DNA from: Candidatus Hydrogenedentota bacterium
Lineage (GTDB): Bacteria; Hydrogenedentota; Hydrogenedentia; Hydrogenedentales; CAITNO01
Reading direction: 5' to 3'
Assembly (NCBI GenBank): GCA_007124105.1
Contig: SLFT01000097.1
Coordinates: 1 to 15,520 of the forward strand
Length of the DNA: 15,520 bases
The notes beneath the pieces are model-generated. The model had not been told where the DNA came from. It made no database searches and saw only the letters and a program-made list of their open reading frames with translations. Positions 8,205-15,515 of this stretch are shown piece by piece (position 1 is the stretch's first letter; the number at the start of each line of letters is the position of its first letter). Made by a program: the position numbers and the translations under genes.

Positions 8205-9976
8205 GATGGAGTCTCTGTTGTGTCTTCTGGATTCCAGTCCAACCCAAGTTCGTCAGCCTTCTCGCGAGTAGGCCTTCCATCGGCGTCCAAGCCGCGGACG
8301 CGGTAGTAATCGCGCCGCGCTTCAAGAAAATCTGTGCGATTGATGGGCGGAATGTCAATAGCGTTTCCGCTGCTGCCTGGCTCGGTGAAGAAACGGGATG
8401 GGAGGTCGTCGTCCACAGCGGTGAAGCCATTCAAAGCGTTCATGATCCGCTCGTTGTAATAGATGCGTTCGCCCGCGTGGAGCAGGTCCTGCGCGGTGGT
8501 TGTCACGCCCGTGACGGCTGTGAACGCCTTGGCGTATTCTTCGAGCGAACTCGCGAAGAAGACGAACTTGCAGGCTGTCAACGAATCCACCACTGCGTTC
8601 ACGTCTTCCGCAATCTTGATAATTCGCGCCTTGCCCGCGAACGAGAAGCGGTCGGTGGCCACGGGCTTACGCAGTATCTCATGACTGATCGGGTAGGCGC
8701 GAAGGTGGCAGCCGCCGCGCGTCGAAGTAGCGTAGGCAAGGGCCATGCCATAAGCGCCGCGCGGATCGTAGGCGGCGAGTTCCTGTTTTTTCACCGACAT
8801 GGACAACTCAGGATGTCCGCGCGACGCCGCGTATCGGTAAGAACCGCGCGCCAGTTCACGACCCACGCCGCGTCCGTGTCCAATATCCTCAAGTAACGAC
8901 AGCGCCTCTTTCCCCGACAGTTTTCTGTCTTCGATTTCGGCGTAACAGGACAGCGTTGCGCCGGCGGTGATGGTGTCCATGCCCAGCGCCGCGCACAGAC
9001 TGTTGGCCCGGGTCACGGTCTCCATGTCCTCGTTTTCGATGAGCGCCGTAAAATGGGACATGGTCTCGAATTCCGGCAGGTGCGTACCGTCGTCGGCCAC
9101 GCGCTTGCACAATATGTGGCATCCTCGACATCCAGTTCGCTTGTCGCCGTAGCGTTTTTTGAAGGCTGGCGCGTTAAGATTATGCGCCGCTGGAAAATAG
9201 GTGGCGCGAAAATTAGCGGTTGGCATCATGCGACGGCTGTCCATCAGATCATAAACAGCGCCCGTGCCGAAATGGGTGAGTCCCTGTTCGCCAAGCAGGA
9301 TGGGACTCGAGGCGATAAGGCGGTGGATGTCCTCGCGCGCTTTTTTAAGGGCCGCCTTATCATGCACCGCGACCGTTCCGCTGCCTTTAACAGTCAGGTA
9401 CTTGAGATTCTTTCCCGCAAATACGCCGCCCAGACCGTTGCGTCCCACCGCATAAGAACCATCCACCATGATACATGAAAACAGGACGCCCTGTTCCGCT
9501 GCGGGCCCCACCACAGCTGTTGCGCCTTTGCCTTTTATCTTCTCGTAAACGGTTCCCGTATCAAGGCCGACGAGGGCTTGGGCGTCGTGGAACGTTACGG
9601 AAGCGTCCATAATCTCAATGCCGCTCAGGTGGTCGCAACGCCCTGTCAACACAATGCCGTCATAGCCCGCCCGCTTGATTTGTCCGCCCAATTTACCGCC
9701 GACGGATGCGTCGCCAATGGTGCCAGTCAGCGGCGATCGCGACATTACGTGCATCCGACCCGAGGTGGGGGAGGCCGTGCCCACAAGCGGCCCGGTCATG
9801 AATAGCAACGGCGTCTCGGGCGCGTCCCAGGGGTCGGTCGCCCAAGGGAGAAAATAAGCGCCGCAAAGGCCTTTGCCGCCAATATGCCGATGATACACGT
9901 CGAGGTCCGGGCGTTCCACCCAGTGGGTGCGCTCGGATAAGTCAATGTAAAGAATTGCGCCCATCCAACCATTCAT
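8201..9976 (-). CDS. aor: Aldehyde ferredoxin oxidoreductase (tungsten-pterin family)
   Basis: This encodes 591 residues and is cytoplasmic. The opening NGWMGAILYIDLSE and HIGGKGL, followed by SPLTGTIGDASVGGKLGGQIKRAG, is the standard N-terminal AOR domain that binds the bis-pterin tungsten cofactor. The [4Fe-4S] ligands are visible as C283-x2-C286-x3-C290 plus C469 in LTACKF, the same pattern as the archaeal enzyme. DPRGAYGMALAYATSTRGGCH (in two parts around residues 404-424) is a conserved AOR block near the active site. The enzyme oxidises aldehydes to carboxylic acids with ferredoxin as acceptor, or the reverse. The start is taken from family alignment, because upstream ribosome-binding signal is weak. 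It is first in the minus-strand block and overlaps the aldolase by ATGA (8201-8204). No ferredoxin or pterin-synthesis gene is nearby, so those functions must be encoded elsewhere. The exact aldehyde cannot be read from sequence. Confidence 0.93.
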   Translation of the reverse strand: MNGWMGAILYIDLSERTHWVERPDLDVYHRHIGGKGLCGAYFLPWATDPWDAPETPLLFMTGPLVGTASPTSGRMHVMSRSPLTGTIGDASVGGKLGGQIKRAGYDGIVLTGRCDHLSGIEIMDASVTFHDAQALVGLDTGTVYEKIKGKGATAVVGPAAEQGVLFSCIMVDGSYAVGRNGLGGVFAGKNLKYLTVKGSGTVAVHDKAALKKAREDIHRLIASSPILLGEQGLTHFGTGAVYDLMDSRRMMPTANFRATYFPAAHNLNAPAFKKRYGDKRTGCRGCHILCKRVADDGTHLPEFETMSHFTALIENEDMETVTRANSLCAALGMDTITAGATLSCYAEIEDRKLSGKEALSLLEDIGHGRGVGRELARGSYRYAASRGHPELSMSVKKQELAAYDPRGAYGMALAYATSTRGGCHLRAYPISHEILRKPVATDRFSFAGKARIIKIAEDVNAVVDSLTACKFVFFASSLEEYAKAFTAVTGVTTTAQDLLHAGERIYYNERIMNALNGFTAVDDDLPSRFFTEPGSSGNAIDIPPINRTDFLEARRDYYRVRGLDADGRPTREKADELGLDWNPEDTTETPS

Positions 9977-10293
9977 AATAGAAGTCTTTCAGAAAAGGAG
10001 TTGATCTTTCTTTCGCGTTCGGGAATTTGCTGGATACAGTGGTGCGGGCAAAGAGCAGACCCGCTTAAAACGATTCCTGGCCTTTCAGCGATCATGCGGT
10101 CACTCTTATATAAATACGCGGGGGTTAAAGAAATAGTATGTCTGCGGCTATTAGACCAGATTACAAGGCCGGGCTTCAACAGACAGCCAGACAGCGAAAC
10201 GACTATTTCAGAGCGCCTTCATGGGCAACAAGCGGTTTTTATATCACGCCGCGCTATGTTATTCTTGACCCAAGACAACAGAAAGGCGAATAA
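9977..10293. other. Divergent intergenic region between aor and the alginate-lyase-like gene
   Basis: This 317-bp gap must hold promoters for both divergent genes. I see an AT-rich patch (TATATAAAT at 10107-10115) that could be a -10 region on either strand, but no convincing -35 partner. There is also a perfect 8-base tandem repeat (CAGACAGC twice, 10180-10195). AAAGG at 10282-10286 is a likely ribosome-binding site for the gene at 10294. No coding region, RNA gene or terminator was recognised. Confidence 0.4.
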
Positions 10294-11415
10294 ATGCGCA
10301 AAAGATTTCTTGTATTTACATTTGTCATGAGTGTTTGTTTGGTTATTTCCGGCGTTGCTGTCGCCCAGGTATTTGAACAAGCCGGCGGATTGCATACGCG
10401 CCGTCAGGTCGAGGCGGCGCGAACAAGAATTGCCGCATCGGAACACCCCTGGAAAGCCGCGTATGACGCCCTGTTGAAACAGGTACACAGCGGTCTTGAT
10501 ACACCCACCGAAGCGGTTGCCGATTTTAATGTTCCCGGTTTCTATCATGATGCCGAGGGGCATCGTTCTGCGCTGAGGGCGCTCGCGCATGACGCGTGGA
10601 GAGCGTACTCCTGCGCGGTCGCTTATCAGCTGACGGCGGACGACAAGCGCATCCAGTACGCTGAAAAAGCGCTTGAAGCGCTGGACGCGTGGGCCGTGAT
10701 CAACAAGCAGGCCAGCGGCTATGACGGCAGCCTTGTAATGGCATACGCCGGGGTGGGACTGGTATTCGCGGCGGAACTGATGACTGATTATGACGGTTGG
10801 GACAGCGCATCAAGGGAACGCTTCGAGGGTTGGCTTACAACGGTGTTCCTGCCCACATGCAGGGGCATCGTTGACCGGTCAAACAATTGGGGCGACTGGG
10901 CAGTGCTTGGCTGTATTGCCGCCCATTCGTTCCTCGGCGACATGGACGCGGTTGATGCCGACATTGCGCTTATTCGCAGAAAGATCGGCGACGCAATTGA
11001 CGCAGACGGCAGTATGCCCCACGAAACGCGCAGAGGGAAGCGGGGGATATGGTACACCTATTTTGCCCTGGCCCCGCTGACCGCCGCGTGTCAGGTGGCG
11101 GCGAATGCGCGTGGTGTTGACCTGTTCCGTTATAAAGGCGCAAACGGCGCAGGCGTGGAAGAGGCGCTTGATTACTTGTTTTATTACTGTGAGAATCCCG
11201 AGGAGTGGCCGCACCATACAGAGGACGACCTCGCGCATCCAAAACCGAACCAATGGCCGGGCAATCTGTTCGAGGCGATGACCGGCATATACCCCGATAA
11301 AAATTACGAGGCATGGGTGGCAGACGCCCGTCCGATAATGGTGTTCGGACATCATTACGCCTGGGCGGTTCCGACCGTGTTGCGCACCCTGCCGCCTGGC
11401 GAATTGGGCAACTGA
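10294..11415 (+). CDS. Secreted alginate-lyase-family protein (PF05426-like, alpha/alpha toroid)
   Basis: This encodes 373 residues. AAAGG lies seven bases before the ATG, and the protein begins with a clear signal peptide (MRKRFLVFTFVMSVCLVISG, probable cleavage after VAVA at residue 24). The mature part is helix-rich, with GGLHTRRQVEAAR, AWRAYSCAVAYQLTADDK, SNNWGDW (196-202) and DGSMPHETRR (238-247) followed by IWYTYFAL (252-259). These are the landmark segments of alginate-lyase-like (alpha/alpha) toroid lyases, which beta-eliminate uronic-acid polymers. The usual NNH-type segment reads NNW here, so the catalytic histidine may come from elsewhere; the tyrosines at 254/256 fit the usual catalytic tyrosine position. 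Length agrees with the family. Alginate itself is not established as substrate; another polyuronate is possible. It stands alone on its strand, divergent from aor and convergent with the Gfo/Idh/MocA gene. Confidence 0.75.
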   Translation: MRKRFLVFTFVMSVCLVISGVAVAQVFEQAGGLHTRRQVEAARTRIAASEHPWKAAYDALLKQVHSGLDTPTEAVADFNVPGFYHDAEGHRSALRALAHDAWRAYSCAVAYQLTADDKRIQYAEKALEALDAWAVINKQASGYDGSLVMAYAGVGLVFAAELMTDYDGWDSASRERFEGWLTTVFLPTCRGIVDRSNNWGDWAVLGCIAAHSFLGDMDAVDADIALIRRKIGDAIDADGSMPHETRRGKRGIWYTYFALAPLTAACQVAANARGVDLFRYKGANGAGVEEALDYLFYYCENPEEWPHHTEDDLAHPKPNQWPGNLFEAMTGIYPDKNYEAWVADARPIMVFGHHYAWAVPTVLRTLPPGELGN

Positions 11416-11433
11416 TTCGCAATAGTTGGGCTA

Positions 11434-11448
11434 CACGGCTGCGCCGTG
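11434..11448 (+). terminator. Small GC-rich hairpin after the alginate-lyase-like gene
   Basis: CACGGC and GCCGTG pair across a three-base loop, 19 bases past the stop codon at 11415. No T-run follows, so intrinsic termination is doubtful. It might stall polymerase or protect the 3' end of the mRNA. Confidence 0.25.
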
Positions 11449-11645
11449 GATGAAGGGAATGTCTTCTGCCGGTGTTTACGCCTGTTGAAACATCGCTGTC
11501 AGACAAATATGTCTCATGTAAATTTCTTTCACACGCGACAATTCGCCGAGCCCACGAAGCATGTGTCTATCACGCTTCCGCAGCACTTATTTTACGCAGG
11601 GCAACCATTTTTCTGACAGCTGCTATCAGATTAAGAGACTTACGA

Positions 11646-11671
11646 CAGACGCGCCCGGGAAGGCGCGTCTG
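11646..11671. repeat. Perfect 10-bp inverted repeat between convergent genes
   Basis: CAGACGCGCC (11646-11655) and GGCGCGTCTG (11662-11671) form a perfect, very GC-rich stem around a six-base loop. It lies 69 bp from the stop of the Gfo/Idh/MocA gene. Neither strand has a T-run after it. It may be a bidirectional, Rho-assisted end signal or one copy of a dispersed REP-like palindrome; only one copy is present in this window. Confidence 0.5.
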
Positions 11672-11739
11672 CCGAACATCTTCAAAGTTCTATCTTTGGG
11701 TTGCGAATAAATGCCGCATCACAAGCCTGTAAGCGACGC

Positions 11740-13197
11740 CTAAACTTCGGTTACACTTGGAATCTCGAAACCGGCCCGATTGGGGTCTTTGAGCAGTACA
11801 TTGGCCTCGTCCGCGAAATCGCCAACATGACGTTCCGTTTCGGGATCGAAGGTCAGCCACGGGCCGACAATATATTCGTTGCCGTCTTCAGGCATGCCAA
11901 CGCCGTTGGCCATGACGTCGTGGAGTCGTTCAAAATGTTCGTAGGCTTCTGGTCTGTCGCCAAAACTTGCCGATTTTGCGTTGAAGGGCATTTTACGACC
12001 CAGGCGATAAGAGTTGTTCATGAGGTGGCCCAGCACACTGCCGTAATGGGCGTCGTAGGCGTCGCCGTTGGCCATGGTCGGGTCATTCGCGCGGCAGGCG
12101 TTGATGAAACTTCCATAGTTGCCGCCCGGGGTTACGTGGCCGTCGGGCACATCAATGTCTTCGCCCACGTCGCTGCCCTTGGCGTAGTATTTTCCGCGGA
12201 TGATCTTGCCGCCGTCCTCGAAATAGTATTCGTTTTCGACCTGATGCTCATAGCCCTCGTAGTTGACATTGCGGACATTAAAGAACACCTGCTGTCCATT
12301 GGGGAATTCGGCCAAGGCAAACATGGTGTTCGGCGTTTCGCCCTGGTCATCCCATTCAAAGCGGCCGCCAATGGCCATGGCGCGTACCGGATGGGTCTGG
12401 TCTTTGTCTATGGCCCAACGGGCAACGTCCAACTGGTGGGTTCCCTGGTTGTTCAGATCGCCATTGCCTGTGTCCCAGAACCAGTGCCAGTTATAATGCA
12501 CGTAGTTGCGATGGAACTGCTCGACTTTCGCCGGGCCGCGCCACAGGTTCCAATCCAGATGATCCGGCGGTTCCTGTGGCTCTCTGAATCCAATGCCGCT
12601 TCGGGGTTTGCAGCAATAACCATAAGCGATCTTTAGTTTCCCGAATTTCCCTGCATGAATCGCTTCGTGCAGCCCCGCCTTCTTTGCGTCACTTCGTCTT
12701 TGTGTGCCATGCTGCACCACAACGCCGTATTTCTTTTGCGCTTCCACGGCAACCCGGCCTTCAACAACATCGTGGCTCATCGGTTTTTCGACAAACACAT
12801 GTTTGCCGGCCTGCGCGCCCCATATTGTCATCAGCGAATGCCAGTGATTGGGCGTTGCGATGGACAGCGCATCCAGGTCCTTATCTTCAAGCGCTTCGCG
12901 TACATCCTTGAGCCCCTTTGTTTCAAACTTGCCTTCGGCGCGTTCATTCACCGCCTGTACTGCTCTGCCCAGCACCCGCTCATCAGGATCAATCACGTAA
13001 GCGATTTCAACGTTCTCCTGATCGAAGAAACCGCTGAGATGCGAGCGACCGCGACCGTTAAGGCCCGCTACAGCAATGCGTAGACGGTCATTGGCGCCCA
13101 TTACCTGCCCCGAGGCTTTTGTGCCGGCAAGGATCAATGAAGCGCCCGCAATCGCGGAAGAAGATTTAATAAACTGACGACGACTAATTCTTGACAT
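11740..13197 (-). CDS. Tat-exported Gfo/Idh/MocA family oxidoreductase
   Basis: This encodes 485 residues. AAGGAG lies nine bases before the ATG at 13197. The N-terminus carries a twin-arginine signal (SRRQFIK, 5-11, then a weakly hydrophobic stretch to about residue 30), so the protein is exported folded with its cofactor. The Rossmann nucleotide-binding loop follows at 45-50 (AVAGLNGRG). EKP (137-139) is the conserved lysine motif, and GTHQLDVARW (252-261) is the catalytic histidine/aspartate segment of the family. It is expected to oxidise or reduce a sugar or cyclitol using a tightly bound NAD(P); related exported members act in glycoside oxidation or as GH109-type glycosidases, and the choice cannot be made here. 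A clear promoter precedes it. It is transcribed alone, divergent from the flavin reductase. Confidence 0.92.
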   Translation of the reverse strand: MSRISRRQFIKSSSAIAGASLILAGTKASGQVMGANDRLRIAVAGLNGRGRSHLSGFFDQENVEIAYVIDPDERVLGRAVQAVNERAEGKFETKGLKDVREALEDKDLDALSIATPNHWHSLMTIWGAQAGKHVFVEKPMSHDVVEGRVAVEAQKKYGVVVQHGTQRRSDAKKAGLHEAIHAGKFGKLKIAYGYCCKPRSGIGFREPQEPPDHLDWNLWRGPAKVEQFHRNYVHYNWHWFWDTGNGDLNNQGTHQLDVARWAIDKDQTHPVRAMAIGGRFEWDDQGETPNTMFALAEFPNGQQVFFNVRNVNYEGYEHQVENEYYFEDGGKIIRGKYYAKGSDVGEDIDVPDGHVTPGGNYGSFINACRANDPTMANGDAYDAHYGSVLGHLMNNSYRLGRKMPFNAKSASFGDRPEAYEHFERLHDVMANGVGMPEDGNEYIVGPWLTFDPETERHVGDFADEANVLLKDPNRAGFEIPSVTEV

Positions 13198-13206
13198 GTC
13201 TTGATT

Positions 13207-13212
13207 CTCCTT
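13207..13212 (-). promoter_or_regulatory. Ribosome-binding site of the Gfo/Idh/MocA gene
   Basis: On the minus strand this is AAGGAG, nine bases before the ATG at 13197. It confirms the start that gives the twin-arginine signal. Confidence 0.7.
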
Positions 13213-13231
13213 TTGTTGTCAGACAGCTTAC

Positions 13232-13260
13232 ATTATAGCGCGTCGCCATACACGAATCAA
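13232..13260 (-). promoter_or_regulatory. Sigma-70-type promoter of the Gfo/Idh/MocA gene
   Basis: On the minus strand TTGATT (13260-13255; four of six to the -35 consensus) and a perfect TATAAT (13237-13232) are separated by 17 bases. The expected transcription start near 13225 gives a leader of about 28 bases with AAGGAG in it. It is the best promoter in the window. No obvious operator overlaps it. Confidence 0.65.
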
Positions 13261-13390
13261 TAGAACGAATTTATGGAAATATCAAACAATTTGTGGGAGT
13301 AAAGTAAGGGTGTGTATCATACAAATGCAAAAGCGATATTCTGATTGCTTTGGCAACACATTTAGAAATTAGATGGTTTGCGAAGAGAAA

Positions 13391-13395
13391 GGAGG
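13391..13395 (+). promoter_or_regulatory. Shine-Dalgarno site fixing the flavin reductase start
   Basis: GGAGG, within AAAGGAGG, lies six bases before the ATG at 13402. This favours that ATG over the TTG at 13378, which would place the ribosome-binding site inside the gene. Confidence 0.8.
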
Positions 13396-13401
13396 TTTGT
13401 G

Positions 13402-13935
13402 ATGGAGGAAACGAGCCATGAAGCGTTATGGCAACATGTGCGTCCTGAACGTGTGGTATGGGCTGTGGCCGAACACGAGGGCAAGCGTAGTATATGCCCG
13501 CTAGGTTGGAAGATGCGCACATCGGGTTCACCGCCCATGATGGCCATCAGTGTCGCGCCCACGCGCTATACCCACGAACTGATCGTCGCGTCCGGCGCAT
13601 TCGTGTTGGCGTGGCCCGGACGCGGTCTGGCGGAAGCGACCCTCTTCTGCGGTACGCGCAGCGGACGCGACACGGACAAATTCGCGCATACCGGGTTAAC
13701 GCCGCTTCCAGCGCGGCATATCCAGGCGCCGCTCATCAAGGAATGCGTCGCCAACCTCGAGTGCCGTGTGGCGACTCAGATGACTTCCGGCGACCACACC
13801 ATTTTTGCGGGTGAGATTCTCGCCACATGGATTGCGGATCAGCCCGGGCAGATTCTCTGTACAATAGACCACGCGGAAGGCTACGAATTCCTTCTTGAAA
13901 AGGGCGGCTACCGATTTGGCGTTGTCAAAGCGTGA
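13402..13935 (+). CDS. Flavin reductase-like FMN-binding protein
   Basis: This encodes 177 residues without a signal peptide, so it is cytoplasmic. The flavin reductase-like domain (PF01613) fills the whole protein: a SPPMMAISV strand after the first strands, the TRYTHELI segment, GTRSGRDTDKF in the middle (the usual SGRD.DKF motif), LIKECVANLECRV and finally SGDHTIFAGEI, where the DH is typical. Such proteins bind FMN and reduce flavin with NAD(P)H or pass electrons as flavoredoxin-like carriers; which applies is unknown. It is followed after 24 bp by the sulfatase in the same direction, so the two are probably cotranscribed. Flavin reductases are not known sulfatase partners, and the sulfatase-maturing radical SAM enzyme is absent, so the pairing may be simply positional. 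I found no convincing promoter in the 204 bp divergent gap on this strand. Confidence 0.87.
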   Translation: MEETSHEALWQHVRPERVVWAVAEHEGKRSICPLGWKMRTSGSPPMMAISVAPTRYTHELIVASGAFVLAWPGRGLAEATLFCGTRSGRDTDKFAHTGLTPLPARHIQAPLIKECVANLECRVATQMTSGDHTIFAGEILATWIADQPGQILCTIDHAEGYEFLLEKGGYRFGVVKA

Positions 13936-13947
13936 TAAAGTTACAGC

Positions 13948-13953
13948 AAGGAG
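13948..13953 (+). promoter_or_regulatory. Shine-Dalgarno site choosing among three ATGs of the sulfatase
   Basis: AAGGAG is followed directly by ATGATGATG. Spacings to the three ATGs are 0, 3 and 6 bases, so the third (13960) is the likely start. Confidence 0.7.
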
Positions 13954-13959
13954 ATGATG

Positions 13960-15342
13960 ATGGCAAATACACGAAGAGAGTTTTTAGCGGGTTCCGCGTC
14001 GCTGACGGCGGGCATGGTATTGGCGCGGGACGGGTCTGCGACGACGGAAGAGGCGTCAAACGCCAGGCGGCCCAACATTGTGCTCATGTTCGCTGATGAC
14101 GCCGGCTATGGCGATTTGAGCTGTTATGGGCATCCAACGATTAAGACGCCCAACCTTGACAAACTGGCCAAGGAAGGCATGCGTTTCACCTCGTTTTACG
14201 TGCATCCCGCGTGTACGCCGGCGCGGGCGGCGTTGTTGACAGGGCGCTATCCCGTGCGCCCGGGAGGCGTGGCCGGCGTGATAGGGCCTGATTCGGATGA
14301 AGGACTTCCCGCCAGCGAAATTACCATGGCAACAGCGCTGCGCGCTGCGGGATACCGCACAAAATGTGTGGGCAAATGGCATTTGGGCCACGCCAGAGAA
14401 GCGTTCATGCCCACCTCGCACGGATTCGAGGAGTATTACGGTCTGCTCTACAGCAACGACATGATCAGGCCCTGGGTGAACACCGACAAGCCATTGTCCT
14501 TGTATCGGGACACAGAGGCGATCGAGCATCCCGTGGACCAGAGCACGTTGACAGAACGCTATACGACCGAGGCGGTCCAATTTATCAAGGAGAACGCCGG
14601 GAATCCGTTTTTCCTGTATGTACCCTACACCATGCCCCATCTGCCCCTGGCCGTATCAGAGCGATTCCGCGGCAGATCGCGCGCGGGCCTCTACGGCGAT
14701 GTGATCGAAGAGTTGGACTGGAGCGCCGGTGAGATCATGAACGCCCTGCGCGACGCCAATGTGGCGGACAATACCATTGTTGTCTGGCTGAGCGATAACG
14801 GGCCGTGGATCAATATGCCCGAGCGCATGGCGCAACCTGGGCCGCATGGCCTGGATAACAGGCCGTGGCACGCGGGCTCGTCGGGCCCGTTCCGCGACGC
14901 CAAGGGCACAACGTATGAAGGGGGCGTACGCGTACCCGCTATCATCAGGTTTCCCGGCCGCATTCCCGCAGGCGAAACCGCGCAGGAACCGGTCAATTCC
15001 ACGGACCTGTTTCCCACGTTGTTGCGCGCCGCCGGCGCGGTGGTTCCCGACGACCGGCCCATTGACGGCAACGACCTGTGGCCGTTCCTGCAAGGCGAGG
15101 TAAACAAATCTCCGTCCCAGCACTATTACTTCTTCCGCGGCCGCCAGCTTCAGGCCATGCGTCGGGGCCCCTGGAAGTTACATCTGGCAAGCGGCGAGGC
15201 GGAATTATTCCATATCGAAAGGGATATTGGGGAACGGTTTAATGTAGCCCATGAGCACCCAGATATTGTAGCCTCGCTGCGAGACGCCATGGAGACTTTC
15301 GCCCGCGAGACAGAAACCGCGCTTCCAAGGAGCGCTGTATAA
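13960..15342 (+). CDS. Tat-exported sulfatase (arylsulfatase family S1)
   Basis: This encodes 460 residues from the third of three consecutive ATGs. The N-terminus has a twin-arginine signal (TRREFLAG). The sulfatase core then begins with PNIVLMFADDAGYGDL (metal ligands Asp46 and Asp47) and CTPAR (85-89), whose cysteine must be converted to formylglycine to act as nucleophile. Further active-site residues are GKWHLG (Lys139, His141), MPHLPL (His227), SDNGP (Asp279 and Asn280, calcium ligands) and DAKGTTYEGG (Lys315). All expected residues are present, so it should be active once matured. It hydrolyses sulfate esters, most likely on a polysaccharide, in the periplasm or outside. No maturase (formylglycine-generating enzyme or radical SAM) is in the window. 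The C-terminus is normal for a sulfatase of this length. It follows the flavin reductase and may be cotranscribed with it. Confidence 0.95.
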   Translation: MANTRREFLAGSASLTAGMVLARDGSATTEEASNARRPNIVLMFADDAGYGDLSCYGHPTIKTPNLDKLAKEGMRFTSFYVHPACTPARAALLTGRYPVRPGGVAGVIGPDSDEGLPASEITMATALRAAGYRTKCVGKWHLGHAREAFMPTSHGFEEYYGLLYSNDMIRPWVNTDKPLSLYRDTEAIEHPVDQSTLTERYTTEAVQFIKENAGNPFFLYVPYTMPHLPLAVSERFRGRSRAGLYGDVIEELDWSAGEIMNALRDANVADNTIVVWLSDNGPWINMPERMAQPGPHGLDNRPWHAGSSGPFRDAKGTTYEGGVRVPAIIRFPGRIPAGETAQEPVNSTDLFPTLLRAAGAVVPDDRPIDGNDLWPFLQGEVNKSPSQHYYFFRGRQLQAMRRGPWKLHLASGEAELFHIERDIGERFNVAHEHPDIVASLRDAMETFARETETALPRSAV

Positions 15343-15515
15343 TGGACGCATTACAACCGCAAGATACAAGCGGCGTGTGGAACCGACTGCTTCCGGAAAC
15401 TTATGGCGCCGGCGCTCACGGTTTTACCTCCATTGCGAGCGATTTACCCCGCAGCGCGGGAATTTTCTCGAAAGAAACGGTTCCTTGTGTAAATTATATT
15501 ATGGCTTGCTGGTGA
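15342..15515 (+). CDS. Possible small protein (57 residues), doubtful
   Basis: Its ATG overlaps the sulfatase stop codon (TAATG), and AAGGAG at 15327-15332 lies nine bases upstream, so translational coupling is possible. The predicted product starts MDALQPQDTSGVWNRLLPE and ends IMACW; no signal, membrane segment or known domain is seen. A weak terminator-like hairpin and an AT-rich patch lie inside it, which argues that this is noncoding sequence. It could also be the start of a frameshifted gene. Confidence 0.3.
   Translation: MDALQPQDTSGVWNRLLPETYGAGAHGFTSIASDLPRSAGIFSKETVPCVNYIMACW
15448..15466 (+). terminator. Weak terminator-like hairpin after the sulfatase
   Basis: CCCGC (15448-15452) and GCGGG (15456-15460) pair across a three-base loop and are followed by AATTTT. 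The stem is only five pairs, all G-C, and the T-run is four. It lies about 105 bases past the sulfatase stop and inside the doubtful small frame. Confidence 0.3.

Larger units (their letters stand above)
11416..11739. other. Convergent intergenic region with two GC-rich hairpins
   Basis: These 324 bp lie between two converging stop codons. They hold a short GC-rich hairpin at 11434-11448 and a stronger palindrome at 11646-11671, listed separately. Open stretches here have no ribosome-binding sites, no family features and biased composition typical of noncoding frames, so I call no gene. Confidence 0.5.

Noticed and set aside
11701..12636. Plus-strand open frame of 311 codons opposite the Gfo/Idh/MocA gene
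   Set aside because: Long antisense frames are expected in GC-rich genes; the opposite strand has a promoter, Tat signal and all family motifs. The valine/alanine-rich translation looks like an antisense reading.
14056..14640. Minus-strand open frame of 194 codons inside the sulfatase
   Set aside because: The sulfatase on the plus strand has a complete active site; the antisense frame has no start signal or recognisable domain.
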